Shown here piece by piece: positions 24,948 through 33,689 of a stretch of 64,000 nucleotides of DNA. Source of the stretch: Planctomycetota bacterium. Lineage in GTDB: Bacteria > Planctomycetota > J058 > JAJDCP01. Made by a program: the position numbers and the translations under genes. Numbering within the stretch: the stretch's first letter is position 1; every line of letters begins with the position of its first letter. The stretch is taken from NCBI GenBank assembly GCA_029260765.1, contig JAJDCP010000046.1, positions 1 to 64,000 on the forward strand. Direction: 5' to 3'. The notes under the pieces were generated by a model that was not told the origin of the DNA, made no database searches, and worked only from the letters and a program-made list of their open reading frames with translations.

Positions 24948-26495
24948 TCATGGAGGCCCCAGCAACTTCTCGATCTCGCGCTCGAACGCGCGCGTTGCGG
25001 ATGCAGGGCTCTGACCGTTCAGAACCAGGGTCTCAAAGACGATGGCCCCGTCGCGCAGCAGCGGCTGCGAGACATGTGGTGCCCCGAATTGCGCGACGAT
25101 CTGTTGGTAGGGCCCGTCCTTGCGCAGCAGCAACCAGGCTGCCTGGTCGACATAGACCAGCTCCCAGTCACGCCGGAGCCCGCGCAACATCGCTTCATCC
25201 CTGCCAAGCCCTGGGCTGGTCGCCAACAGGATGGCGTCGGGGGCCCACCTCTCGATTCGCTCTTGTAGGCCACGGGACAGCACGTCAGCCATGATCTGCA
25301 TGCGCCCGTCGCTCTCAACCTGCCAACGAGGCCAGCCGCGCACGATCAGGTAACCTCCGAAGGCGTTCTCATTGGCGATGCGCCCTTCGAAACCGATGCG
25401 ATCCAGGAAGTCCGCCGCCCCCACCGGAAATGAACGCTCGTTCCAACCAAAGCCGGGCCGAAAGTTGTCTCCGGCGGTGTACCACAGAGGCCAGGCCGCA
25501 GTCGCGAGCAGCAAGAGGGGCGCGAGGGGCCCCAGCAAACGAGGCAGGCCAGGTGCTCCCAACCGCCGCAAGGGACCAGCCATGCAGAACGCAGTCACCA
25601 TCAGAGCATAGGGGATCAGCCGCACGGCCCAGATGGCGCAAGCCAACGCTGTCAGCGCGGCCGCAAGTTGCCAACGGTCGGCGCGCAACCGGTCGGCCAA
25701 GGCCACTCCCAACGCTCCCAGTGCGAAGACCCAGAAGCCAGGCCTACTGGCTGGTGGCCAGGCGTGAGCAAGCTCGAAGATTTGGAGCTCGCCATGGAGG
25801 TCGACGTGCTTGAACAGGTAGACCAGATGATCAGGACTTAGAGGGCTTACGAAGAGCGCCGACAGGCACAGCCCCACCAGCATCACGGGCGGCCTCCAAC
25901 GGCGCGGATGGCGCATCAGCACCGCCAGGCACCAAAATCCTAGCGGAGGCAGGGCGAAGACCGCGCCCACGTGGACATTGATCGCCAGCGCAAAGAGCAG
26001 AGGCAGAACAAAGTGCCGTCTCCTCACGCGCAACTCCGTGCCAGCCAGCAACCATAACTGCCCAGCAAACAGCACGAAGGACACCAGATGTGGGCGGGCC
26101 AACAGCCGCTCACGGACCAGCAACAATACAATCAGCGTCAACACAAACGCTACCGTGGGCGGCGCACGGTTCCGATGTAAGCCCAGAAAAATCAGTGCAC
26201 CCAGAGTGGCCGCAAGCGCCATCTTGAAGAGCACCAGCGCGGCAACCCCGCCCACGCGACGGAGCGGCGAGACAGCCAGATAGAACAGCCAGTGTGTCGG
26301 CAGATAGATCTCGTCACGTGCGGTGTAGGTGAACGCATCGGGAAACACCAGCTCGCCGCTCGCATACATGCGGTCGCCCGTGCGTACTTGCCAGCCAATG
26401 TCCTCGTTCATCAGCTGGAAACATGCCAACGAGGCTGCCGCGGCCGCCACGGCCAGGCTGTAGACCACCAACTTGCGTGTGTATTTGCTGGCCAT
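24948..26495 (-). CDS. Polytopic membrane protein, GT-C glycosyltransferase-like
   Basis: The 515-residue protein has about ten hydrophobic segments and a soluble C-terminal domain of about 160 residues. The first outside loop reads NEDIGWQVRTGDRMYASGEL, then FPDAFTYTARDEIYLPTHWL, resembling the acidic first loop of GT-C family mannosyltransferase-like proteins. The C-terminal part (NAFGGYLIVRGWP, QVESDGRMQIM) is common in uncharacterised membrane proteins of this group. A sugar-transfer role in the envelope is inferred, not shown. It lies 71 bp downstream of the VWA gene on the same strand and converges with the nuclease gene. Confidence 0.7.
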   Translation of the reverse strand: MASKYTRKLVVYSLAVAAAAASLACFQLMNEDIGWQVRTGDRMYASGELVFPDAFTYTARDEIYLPTHWLFYLAVSPLRRVGGVAALVLFKMALAATLGALIFLGLHRNRAPPTVAFVLTLIVLLLVRERLLARPHLVSFVLFAGQLWLLAGTELRVRRRHFVLPLLFALAINVHVGAVFALPPLGFWCLAVLMRHPRRWRPPVMLVGLCLSALFVSPLSPDHLVYLFKHVDLHGELQIFELAHAWPPASRPGFWVFALGALGVALADRLRADRWQLAAALTALACAIWAVRLIPYALMVTAFCMAGPLRRLGAPGLPRLLGPLAPLLLLATAAWPLWYTAGDNFRPGFGWNERSFPVGAADFLDRIGFEGRIANENAFGGYLIVRGWPRWQVESDGRMQIMADVLSRGLQERIERWAPDAILLATSPGLGRDEAMLRGLRRDWELVYVDQAAWLLLRKDGPYQQIVAQFGAPHVSQPLLRDGAIVFETLVLNGQSPASATRAFEREIEKLLGPP

Positions 26496-26566
26496 GGCTG
26501 GCGATTATTGCCCGGGCCGATGCGGTCCGTCAAGCGAGTGGAATGGCCAGACTGCTGGCGCGCGGC

Positions 26567-27670
26567 CTACTCGAAGCTGTACCCGCGTGCTTCGGCCTGG
26601 CCACGCACGGTCTGAATCAAGGCCTCGCCCAGAGTATTCTCCGGGGACAGCTCGGCGCGTTTCTCTGTGACGTACGCGACCCGCTCTGCGTTGAGGCCGT
26701 TGATCCGTGCTTGGATCTCGGCGCGTTCGGCCAGTTTCAGATCGACATAGGCTTGGCGTTCTTCGGGACTCATGGCCTGCATCTCCTCGGGCAGGTCTTC
26801 TTCTGCAATGTCCTTCAGATCGACGATGCCCGCGACCAGCCCATCGCACAGATCCCAGGCCTCGTTGTTGTAGAGACCATTGGCTTTGCAGACCGCCCGT
26901 TGGACAGAGCTGCCGGGCGCAGCTTGCTCGCCATTGTCGTCCTGCGCCTGCTGGCGCAGTTGACTTTGCTGACCCTGGCTGCCGTATGCCAGATAGGTGC
27001 GATTGAGCTCTACGCCGAGCTTCGCGATCTCTTCGTCCTGGGGGGCATCGATATGCAACACCTGTTCGTTCTGATCGATGCTGATGAACTCTCCATCGGC
27101 AAGGCTCGCCGCCTCACGCCAACCCGTGTCTTCGCCACCCGCGCAGTGCACGGTATTGACGACGATTCCCCTGGCCTTCGCCGCCGCCAGCGCATCCGAG
27201 GCCGGCACCGGGCCCTGATGGAAGGTCTCGTTGCCGGCGATGTAGATCAACTTGAGGGTCCCTTCGCGGGCGCTCCAGGCAAGGTCTTCGGTCGCGACCT
27301 GGATCACCTGCGGGCAGTGCTCGTCTCCCCCGTTGGTGGTCAGGCTGAACAATTCCTCAGAGACCCTGTCCAGATCATCGGTCAAGGGCACGCACTGCCG
27401 GATGTACCCCGACTCGGCGGAGAGCCCCGAGTTGCCGTATTCGTAGAGCGCGATCTGGAGGTAGGGCAGCTTGCCCTGCCGGCGCGAGAAGATCAACTCG
27501 TTGACGACCTTCCAAAGCTCGGCCCGAGCCTGATGGATCAGTCCGCTCATGCTTCCGGAGGTGTCGAGCAAGATGGCCAGCTGGATTCCCGGCTCAGCTT
27601 CGCGCTCATCGGCCCAGGCGTTCCCACTCGCAATCCCGAGCAGTACGGCCAGGATACACAACTTTTTCAT
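26567..27670 (-). CDS. Secreted von Willebrand factor A domain protein
   Basis: ATG at 27670 follows AAGGAG; a GTG one codon upstream is less likely. The 367-residue product has a signal peptide ending NAWA-D. The VWA domain spans about 28-215 with an intact metal-ion-dependent adhesion site (DTSGSMS), a later Thr in SLTTNGGDEHC and an Asp-rich strand. The C-terminal 150 residues are helical and charged, with no recognised domain. VWA proteins bind protein ligands through a metal; the partner is unknown. It is divergent from rtcB, with 156 bp between them for promoters. Confidence 0.8.
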   Translation of the reverse strand: MKKLCILAVLLGIASGNAWADEREAEPGIQLAILLDTSGSMSGLIHQARAELWKVVNELIFSRRQGKLPYLQIALYEYGNSGLSAESGYIRQCVPLTDDLDRVSEELFSLTTNGGDEHCPQVIQVATEDLAWSAREGTLKLIYIAGNETFHQGPVPASDALAAAKARGIVVNTVHCAGGEDTGWREAASLADGEFISIDQNEQVLHIDAPQDEEIAKLGVELNRTYLAYGSQGQQSQLRQQAQDDNGEQAAPGSSVQRAVCKANGLYNNEAWDLCDGLVAGIVDLKDIAEEDLPEEMQAMSPEERQAYVDLKLAERAEIQARINGLNAERVAYVTEKRAELSPENTLGEALIQTVRGQAEARGYSFE

Positions 27671-27826
27671 CACGAAACTCCTTGTCGCTGATGGCAGCCG
27701 GGGCTACTGTGCCCGGCAGAGTCGGTGTCGTGGCGGCGCTCTCTGCCACCAGCCTCACGTCCCACCAGTTTAACCCTGAAGCCGACTCAAGCTGCGTAAC
27801 GGCTATGTAAACAGCGAGGCCTCACG

Positions 27827-29266
27827 ATGGACTATCAGGGGTATCCGATCCACGAGCTCCGCAAGGGGCTGTACGAGATTCCTGCCGTCGGAGGGATGCG
27901 GGTTCCCGCCCGGATCTATGCGACACCGACACTGATGCACGACATTCTGGCTGACAAGTCTGTCCAGCAAGTCATCAACGTCGCCCACCTGCCGGGCATC
28001 GTGGGATATTCGTTGGCGATGCCCGACATGCACTGGGGCTACGGCTTTCCCATCGGCGGGGTGGCGGCGTTCGACGCCGAAGATGGTGTGGTCAGTCCCG
28101 GAGGCGTCGGCTACGACATCAACTGTGGTGTGCGGCTGCTCCGCTCGAAGCTCTCGATCGACGAGTTGCGCCCCAAGATCTCGTCGGTGGTCTCGCACAT
28201 GTACCAGGCGATTCCTACTGGGGTTGGAGTGAAGGGGAAGCTGAAGCTGTCGGACCGGGAGCTTGACGAGGTGTTTCGGGACGGTGCGCGTTGGGCTGTG
28301 CGCAAGGGCTACGGGCGCAAGGCCGACCTGGCCCATATCGAAGAGGGGGGACGCATCGCCGGTGCCGAGCCGGCTCGGGTCAGCCAGCGTGCCAAGCAGC
28401 GGGGCAGGCCCCAGCTCGGAACGCTGGGAAGCGGCAACCACTTCGCAGAGATCGGCTACGTCGACAAGATCTTTCAACCGGAGCTGGCCGCGCGGCTGGG
28501 CTTGAGCGAAGGCCTCGTCACGGCGATCATCCACACCGGCTCCCGCGGTTGCGGCTACCAGATTTGCGACGACACCCTCAAGTTGCTCCAGAAAGCCTCA
28601 AAGTCCTATGGCTTCCGCCTGCCCGATCGCCAGCTCGCCGCGGCGCCGATCCAAAGTCCAGAGGGCCAGGCCTACCTGGGAGCCATGCGCTGTGGAGTCA
28701 ACTACGCCTTCGCCAACCGCCAGGTGATCACGCATTGGCTGCGGTCAGCGCTGCAGAAGGGGCTGGGTCGTGACGCCGGGCTCGCGGTGGTCTACGAGGT
28801 CGCACACAACATCGCGAAGATGGAAGACCACGAAGTTGCCGGAAAGATGCGGCGCCTCTGCGTCCATCGCAAGGGCGCGACTCGGGCCTTCGGTCCCGGG
28901 CACCAGGAGCTGCCATCAGACTATCGCGACATCGGCCAGCCCGTTTTGATTCCCGGCGACATGGGCCGCTACTCGTTCGTGCTGGTGGGGACGGACCGGG
29001 CGATGCAAGAGACCTTCGGTTCGACGTGCCACGGTGCCGGCCGCATGAAGAGCCGGACGCGGGCGAAAAAAGATGCGCATGGCCGCGACCTCCAGGCAGA
29101 GCTGCGGGCGGCCGGAGTGTGTGTGAAAGCCTCGAGCAACAGGACCCTCGCCGAGGAGATGCCCGAAGCCTACAAAGATGTAGCGGAGGTGGTCGAATCT
29201 GTAGAGACCGCGGGCATCTCGAGAATCGTCGCACGCCTGAGGCCTGTAGGCTGCATCAAGGGCTGA
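27827..29266 (+). CDS. rtcB: RNA-splicing ligase RtcB
   Basis: The 479-residue protein matches RtcB along its length. It has the Mn-binding and guanylylation landmarks: PDMHWGYGFPIGG, GGVGYDINCGVR with the metal Cys, GTLGSGNHFAEI, HTGSRG, and near the C-terminus the VGTDRAMQETFGSTCHGAGR block containing the His that accepts GMP. RtcB joins 2',3'-cyclic phosphate (or 3'-phosphate) ends to 5'-OH ends in tRNA or RNA repair. No archease, RtcA or RtcR gene lies beside it, so it probably works as a stand-alone repair enzyme. CGAGG lies upstream of the ATG. Confidence 0.95.
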   Translation: MDYQGYPIHELRKGLYEIPAVGGMRVPARIYATPTLMHDILADKSVQQVINVAHLPGIVGYSLAMPDMHWGYGFPIGGVAAFDAEDGVVSPGGVGYDINCGVRLLRSKLSIDELRPKISSVVSHMYQAIPTGVGVKGKLKLSDRELDEVFRDGARWAVRKGYGRKADLAHIEEGGRIAGAEPARVSQRAKQRGRPQLGTLGSGNHFAEIGYVDKIFQPELAARLGLSEGLVTAIIHTGSRGCGYQICDDTLKLLQKASKSYGFRLPDRQLAAAPIQSPEGQAYLGAMRCGVNYAFANRQVITHWLRSALQKGLGRDAGLAVVYEVAHNIAKMEDHEVAGKMRRLCVHRKGATRAFGPGHQELPSDYRDIGQPVLIPGDMGRYSFVLVGTDRAMQETFGSTCHGAGRMKSRTRAKKDAHGRDLQAELRAAGVCVKASSNRTLAEEMPEAYKDVAEVVESVETAGISRIVARLRPVGCIKG

Positions 29267-29321
29267 ACAGACTGGAATTCGAGGGAGCCACGGGAGTGAA
29301 CGCTCAGATGCGCTCGCGGGG

Positions 29322-29771
29322 TCACTGGATGAGGCTGGGACTCAAGGGACCTATGCTGTTGTCAAAGGCGTAGCGGATCTGCCCCCTGCTATCGACAAAG
29401 AAGGAACGGAAGCCCGTCGTGCCTCGGAGGATCGGATGGGCTGTGCAACTCCAGTCGGAGCGGGGAAAAGGAGTCGAGATCGAGAAGGTGTACCCGCTCT
29501 TGGTGCCGGAGGCCACGACGTTGTCGATCATCTCGGCGTCGAACAGTTGCCCCAGATCGGTGGCGTAGTCAAGGGTGACGTCCTTGTCCAGATCGGACTG
29601 GAAGAACTCCACCTGGTTGGGGATCAACGACCGCAGGACAGCGATGGTGCTGACCTCGTTGGCCGTGCTGCGCGCCCCAAGCAGCGATGTGATCGCCATA
29701 GTGGCCAGGATCGCGATGATCCCCACGGCAACCATCAACTCGACCAGAGAAAACCCTCGCCTACCTGCCAT
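29322..29771 (-). CDS. Type IV pilin-like / pseudopilin protein
   Basis: ATG at 29771 follows ACGGAGG and starts MAGRRGFSLVELM, a short positive leader with the prepilin cleavage site after Gly and Glu at +5. A hydrophobic helix follows (VAVGIIAILATMAITSLL). The 149-residue protein has a globular domain with FFQSDLDKDVTLDYATDL and FFVDSRGQIRY, shared with the pilin upstream. PilD in this window would cleave and methylate it. It lies 134 bp after the major-pilin-like gene, behind that gene's terminator, so it may be expressed at a lower level. Minor pilin is the likeliest role. Confidence 0.85.
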   Translation of the reverse strand: MAGRRGFSLVELMVAVGIIAILATMAITSLLGARSTANEVSTIAVLRSLIPNQVEFFQSDLDKDVTLDYATDLGQLFDAEMIDNVVASGTKSGYTFSISTPFPRSDWSCTAHPILRGTTGFRSFFVDSRGQIRYAFDNSIGPLSPSLIQ

Positions 29772-29855
29772 CAGCCTACCTCCGTGTGTAGTCGCCAGAC
29801 ATCGTATGCAACTGGCATGCCGAGACTCAAGGATACGTCGAAAACCGCCTTTACC

Positions 29856-29883
29856 CAAAAAAAAAACGAGCCCGAAGGCTCGT
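29856..29883 (-). terminator. Strong intrinsic terminator after the pilin gene
   Basis: A perfect 7-bp stem (ACGAGCC with GGCTCGT) and tetraloop, followed on the minus strand by a run of ten T. It begins about 22 bases past the pilin stop and separates the pilin from the minor-pilin-like gene. Confidence 0.9.
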
Positions 29884-29904
29884 CTTGTCATCAAAAGCTG
29901 TCAA

Positions 29905-30345
29905 TTACTCGATCGCGAGGTTGGTTTCGCCAGCAGCGCCGTTGGCGTTGAAGCGGATGACGCCAGCTTCGTTGACGAAGAAGCGACGGTTGCCGGTGGA
30001 GCCGACGTTCAACGGAACGGCGGTGCAGTTCCAGTCGGCGGTCGCGGTCTGTGAGCTGAGATTGAAGATATAGCCGCTCTTGGTACCACTACCCAGAGTG
30101 TTGTCGATCAGACCTTCGGTCGACAGTTCGAGGAGATCCGTCGCGTAGTCGTAGCTGCTGTCACCTTCGATGTCGCCTTGATAGAACATGGCCTGCGAAG
30201 AGACCAGGGTGCGCAGCGACGAGATCGCGCTGGCTTCGTTGGCCGACGCGCGGGCACGCAGCAGGTTGGGAATCGCGATGGCCGCGATAATGGCGATAAT
30301 AGCGATCACAATCATGAGCTCAATCAGAGTAAAACCCTTGCGCAC
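29905..30345 (-). CDS. pilA: Type IV pilin, probable major pilin
   Basis: GTG at 30345 follows GGGAGGAA and encodes a minimal leader and the canonical GFTLIELMIVIAIIAIIAAI core, with Glu at +5. The 146-residue protein continues with FYQGDIEGDSSYDYATDL and, near the end, CTAVPLNVGS and RRFFVNEAGVIRF. One Cys is seen in the mature domain, so no intrachain disulphide pair is evident. Its own promoter and a strong terminator suggest a short, abundant transcript, as for major pilins. PilD and PilT are encoded 2-4 kb away on the same strand; the PilB/PilC and outer-membrane parts are not in this window. Confidence 0.9.
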   Translation of the reverse strand: MRKGFTLIELMIVIAIIAIIAAIAIPNLLRARASANEASAISSLRTLVSSQAMFYQGDIEGDSSYDYATDLLELSTEGLIDNTLGSGTKSGYIFNLSSQTATADWNCTAVPLNVGSTGNRRFFVNEAGVIRFNANGAAGETNLAIE

Positions 30346-30417
30346 TTGCTTTCCTCCCAGAAAATTTGCACGGGCATTGTGACTGAGGAACTTCCCTGCC
30401 CTCAGCCGTCACCCAAC

Positions 30418-30447
30418 CTTATAGCAAAGAGGGTGCCATTGCATCAA
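30418..30447 (-). promoter_or_regulatory. Candidate promoter of the pilin gene
   Basis: On the minus strand, TTGATG (30442-30447, four of six -35 bases), an 18-bp spacer and TATAAG (30418-30423, five of six -10 bases). The start site would fall near 30411, giving a leader of about 65 bases before the pilin Shine-Dalgarno. Confidence 0.55.
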
Positions 30448-30545
30448 CGACACGACATTCGGATTTTCACCCTTCCGAGCCCCAGATCCATCGACGCTGC
30501 TTGTCAGCGCTGCCGAGAATCGTCACTCTTTAGCTGCCGATGTTT

Positions 30546-30578
30546 GTCGCTTGGCCGGCCATTTCAATGCCAAGCGAC
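30546..30578 (-). terminator. Hairpin after recJ, possible terminator
   Basis: A perfect 10-bp inverted repeat (GTCGCTTGGC with GCCAAGCGAC) with a 13-base loop lies 64 bases past the recJ stop on the minus strand. No T run follows, so termination would be factor-dependent or weak. Confidence 0.4.
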
Positions 30579-30641
30579 CCCTCTGAAGAAGCCGGGAAAG
30601 ACTGGCTATGCGGCCGGACAAGCATGTCGTCCTGGCCAAGC

Positions 30642-32357
30642 TCAAGGAATCGCACGCACATCGACGACTTCGATCATATCCAGCGGTGGTCGCGGGCGTG
30701 GGCGCCAAACGACCTCCACTCTACGCAGCGGCACGCCTTCGGGACACAGCTGTGCCAGCAGGTGGCCGAGGCGATGGCCCCAACCCCTGACGACGCGACG
30801 TTTTTGACGCAGACTGAGGCTCAGGCCCTCGCCATCGGCTCCACTGCAGCGAGGCATGCCCTCGATTTCCGCGGGTCCCGAGGCAAACAGGGGTCGAGGA
30901 TTCGCTTGCCCATAGGGCTCCAACCGCTGCAGGCCGGCCACAAGATCAGGACGCAGCGCGCTGAAAGAGAGCGTACCCGCGATCGTCAGCCGCGCCTGGG
31001 CAGGCGTCTCACACTGAGCAGCCACGGCCTGGTCAAAGCGAGCCGCAAGCTCTGCCACAGCATCGGGCCGCGCTTCAAGCCCGGCCGCGCGTGCATGCCC
31101 GCCGAAACTGAGCAAGAGATCACTGCAGGCCGCCAGAGCTTTGGTCGCGTGGATGCCTGGCGGACTTCGCAGGGAGCCGCGCGCCCTTCCGTTGCGCAGA
31201 CTCAGCAGCAGAGCTGGGCGACCGAAGCGTTCCACCAACCGGGAGCAGACGATGCCGATGATGCCCGGGTGCCAGCTCAGATCGGATAGACAGATGCCCC
31301 AATGCGCAGGGGCCGTCTCAAGCTGAGCCAAAGCGCACTTGAAGATCGTGCGCTCTTGTTCCTGGCGGCGCGTATTCTCACTTTCCAGAAAGCGGGCCAA
31401 CAACTCGGCTCTGCGGCTGTCTCGAGTGGTCAGAAGCTCGAAGGCGGCCGCAGCATCTCCCAACCTTCCCGCGGCATTAATGCGAGGCGCCAAGCGGAAA
31501 GCGAGGTCCTCGGCCAGCAGTGGAGACTGCACACGGGCCTGGCGCAGGAGTGCCTGCACACCAGGTAGCTTCGAAGCGGCCAACGCTCGCAGCCCGAAGT
31601 GCACCAACACCCGGTTCTCATCCCGCAAGGGCACGACATCAGCCACGCTCGCCAGGGCCACCAGGCCCGTGGCCTCGACCAGATAGTCGCGCAACCGCAG
31701 CGGCAGGCGGCGCTGTCCGCAGAGCACCGTCGCGGTCGCCCACGCCAGCTTGAATGCGAGCCCGCAGCCACACAACTCGTCGAAAGGGTAGTCTCCCCGA
31801 GCCGCCTTGGGGTTGATCAGGGCGAGGACGTCCGGCAGGCTCGCCCCCGGCAGATGGTGATCAAGGACCAGCACATCGACGCCCGCCTCCTGCAGCACTG
31901 CCAGTCCGTCGAAGGCGGTCGTACCGTTGTCGACCAACAGCACCAGGGTCGCCCCGGTCTCGACCAGCCGCTGCGCGCTGGCTGCGGTCAATCCGTAGCC
32001 ATCGCGCATCCGGTGCGGCAGGCAGGCCCGACCACGTCCCCCAGCCGTCTCGATGAAGCCGACCAGAAGCGCGGTTCCGCAGACGCCATCGCTGTCGTAA
32101 TCACCGAAGACCGCGATCGACTCCCTCGCCTGGATGGCTGCCGCCAGCCTCGCAGCCGCCTCACTGACGCCTGGCAGGCCTTCGGGAGGATGCAGGTGCG
32201 CCAGGCTGGGGCGCAGGCTTCCGCTGCCCAGCGAAGCGCAACGCTGTGCGATCAAACCTTCGAGGCGTGAAGCGAGGCTGCCTTCGGGGGCAAACGCAGA
32301 CGCAAAGCACCAATGGCGTCCGCTCAGCGAGAGGGGATCAGTTGTCTTTCTTATCAT
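30642..32357 (-). CDS. recJ: Single-stranded-DNA-specific exonuclease RecJ
   Basis: ATG at 32357 lies inside the 3' end of pilT (20-bp overlap) and gives 571 residues, the usual RecJ length. The DHH phosphoesterase core is clear: VFGDYDSDGVCGTALL, LLVDNGTTAFDGL and VLDHHLPG. INAAGRLGDA and the DHHA1-type SFGGHARAAGLE block follow. RecJ degrades single-stranded DNA 5' to 3' in recombination and mismatch repair. Coupling to pilT suggests shared transcription, without a functional link being obvious. The Shine-Dalgarno is weak, consistent with translational coupling. Confidence 0.93.
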   Translation of the reverse strand: MIRKTTDPLSLSGRHWCFASAFAPEGSLASRLEGLIAQRCASLGSGSLRPSLAHLHPPEGLPGVSEAAARLAAAIQARESIAVFGDYDSDGVCGTALLVGFIETAGGRGRACLPHRMRDGYGLTAASAQRLVETGATLVLLVDNGTTAFDGLAVLQEAGVDVLVLDHHLPGASLPDVLALINPKAARGDYPFDELCGCGLAFKLAWATATVLCGQRRLPLRLRDYLVEATGLVALASVADVVPLRDENRVLVHFGLRALAASKLPGVQALLRQARVQSPLLAEDLAFRLAPRINAAGRLGDAAAAFELLTTRDSRRAELLARFLESENTRRQEQERTIFKCALAQLETAPAHWGICLSDLSWHPGIIGIVCSRLVERFGRPALLLSLRNGRARGSLRSPPGIHATKALAACSDLLLSFGGHARAAGLEARPDAVAELAARFDQAVAAQCETPAQARLTIAGTLSFSALRPDLVAGLQRLEPYGQANPRPLFASGPAEIEGMPRCSGADGEGLSLSLRQKRRVVRGWGHRLGHLLAQLCPEGVPLRRVEVVWRPRPRPPLDMIEVVDVRAIP

Positions 32358-33423
32358 TGCTGCGCTTGATGGCACGCCGGATCTCTTCAGGATCGGGGGA
32401 CCTCGACAGCGCCTCATCGCCCGTCACCAGACCCGCATCAAGCAGCTGCACGAGGGACTGGTTGAGCGTACGCATACCGCGCGAACCACCGGTCTGCAGC
32501 AACGAGTAGATCTGGTGGACCTTGTCGTCACGGATCAGCGAGCGGATGGCTGCGGTTGCTACCAGGATCTCGGCGCACAGGATACGCCCCTTGCCATCGG
32601 CCCGCTTCAGGAGCTGTTGTGAGAACACAGCAGCCAGGGTCATCGAGAGTTGGGTTCGGATCTGCGCCTGCTGATGGGCAGGGAAGACGTCGATGATCCG
32701 GTTCATCGTCTGCACGGAGTCGGACGTGTGCAGCGAGCCGAAGGTGAGGTGCCCCGTCTCGGAGAGCGTCAACGCGGCCTCGATCGTCTCGCGGTCTCGC
32801 ATCTCACCGATCAAGACGATGTCGGGATCTTGCCGCAGCACCGACTTCAATGCCGACTTGAACCCCAGCGTGTCGTTGCCGACTTCGCGCTGATTGATCA
32901 GGCAGCCTTTGTTGCGGTGCACGAATTCGATCGGGTCTTCGATCGTGATGATGTGTTCGTTGCGGCTGCGATTGACGAAGTCGACCATCGCGGCCAGGGT
33001 CGTCGACTTGCCGCTACCGGTCGCTCCGGTGATCAGGCACAGGCCCTTGGGAAGAGCACAGATGTACTCGACCACGTCCATCGGCAGGCCAAGCTCTTTG
33101 GGAGTCTTGATCTTGAACGGGATCGTACGGATCACGCAGCCGACGGCGCCACGCTGCTGAAACACGTTCGTGCGGAAACGCCCCAGGCCGGCGATGCCGA
33201 AAGACATATCCATCTCGAGCAGTTTCTCGAAACGAGCGATCTGGTCGTTGTCCATCACGCCGTAGACGAGCTTCTTGGACGTCTCAGGATCGAGAATGTT
33301 GTGTTCTGTACTGACCAGCTTGCCGTTGATGCGGATCTTCGGAGGTGAGCCAGCCGTGATGTGCAGGTCGGACCCACCGCGCTCGACAAGCTGTTGCAGC
33401 AGCTCTTCCACCGAGATCTTCAA
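32338..33423 (-). CDS. pilT: Type IV pilus retraction ATPase PilT
   Basis: The 361-residue protein starts at a TTG with GGAG five bases upstream. It has the PilT N-terminal PAS-like domain (GGSDLHITAGSPPKIRINGK), Walker A GATGSGKST (about 136), the Asp box (ITIEDPIEF), Walker B region DPDIVLIGEMRD and the His box (GHLTFGSLHTSD). AIRSLIRDDKVHQIYS near the C-terminus matches PilT rather than PilB. It powers pilus retraction from the inner-membrane base. The genus-level variant (PilT or PilU) is not separable by eye. It shares a strand with pilD upstream and recJ downstream. Confidence 0.95.
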   Translation of the reverse strand: MKISVEELLQQLVERGGSDLHITAGSPPKIRINGKLVSTEHNILDPETSKKLVYGVMDNDQIARFEKLLEMDMSFGIAGLGRFRTNVFQQRGAVGCVIRTIPFKIKTPKELGLPMDVVEYICALPKGLCLITGATGSGKSTTLAAMVDFVNRSRNEHIITIEDPIEFVHRNKGCLINQREVGNDTLGFKSALKSVLRQDPDIVLIGEMRDRETIEAALTLSETGHLTFGSLHTSDSVQTMNRIIDVFPAHQQAQIRTQLSMTLAAVFSQQLLKRADGKGRILCAEILVATAAIRSLIRDDKVHQIYSLLQTGGSRGMRTLNQSLVQLLDAGLVTGDEALSRSPDPEEIRRAIKRSNDKKDN

Positions 33424-33516
33424 ACCGACTCCGTCCTGGGTTCCGTAGATTGCGTTTCAGAATAACGGGCGCGCCCCCGCGGGGCCAATCCCTTTTTCTC
33501 CAGCGAGCCGACAAGC

Positions 33517-33689
33517 TAGGCTGCGTCTGACAAGTCCGAGTCCCGGGACAGTGCGGGGACGCGAGATCGAGGATCGAGGAAAAGGCCCTGCTTGTAGCGG
33601 TGATGACGAGGACACAGCGAAGCGGCCGTCAGGTGAGGTCGCGAGCCCCCCACAAGTCGGGCGAACAGAGACTTGTCAGACGCAGCCTA
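33517..33689 (-). ncRNA. Inverted-repeat element, possible 6S-like structured RNA
   Basis: Perfect 20-bp inverted arms lie at 33517-33536 and 33670-33689. Read on the minus strand the 173-nt RNA would close with that 20-bp stem. It then opens into a bubble of about 18-20 bases on each side (one side holds TCTGTTCGCCC) and resumes as GGGG-CT-CGCGA pairing TCGCG-T-CCCC. A GGCC/GCTT upper stem follows. Length, closing stem and central bubble recall 6S RNA, the RNA polymerase decoy. The TAG stop of pilD is the first three bases of the 5' arm. No clear promoter was found, the strand is uncertain, and a small mobile palindromic element is the alternative. Confidence 0.35.

Noticed and set aside
30178-31289. 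Plus-strand frames over the recJ 3' end and the pilin promoter region
   Set aside because: Antisense to recJ and the pilin, with no ribosome site and no recognisable domain.
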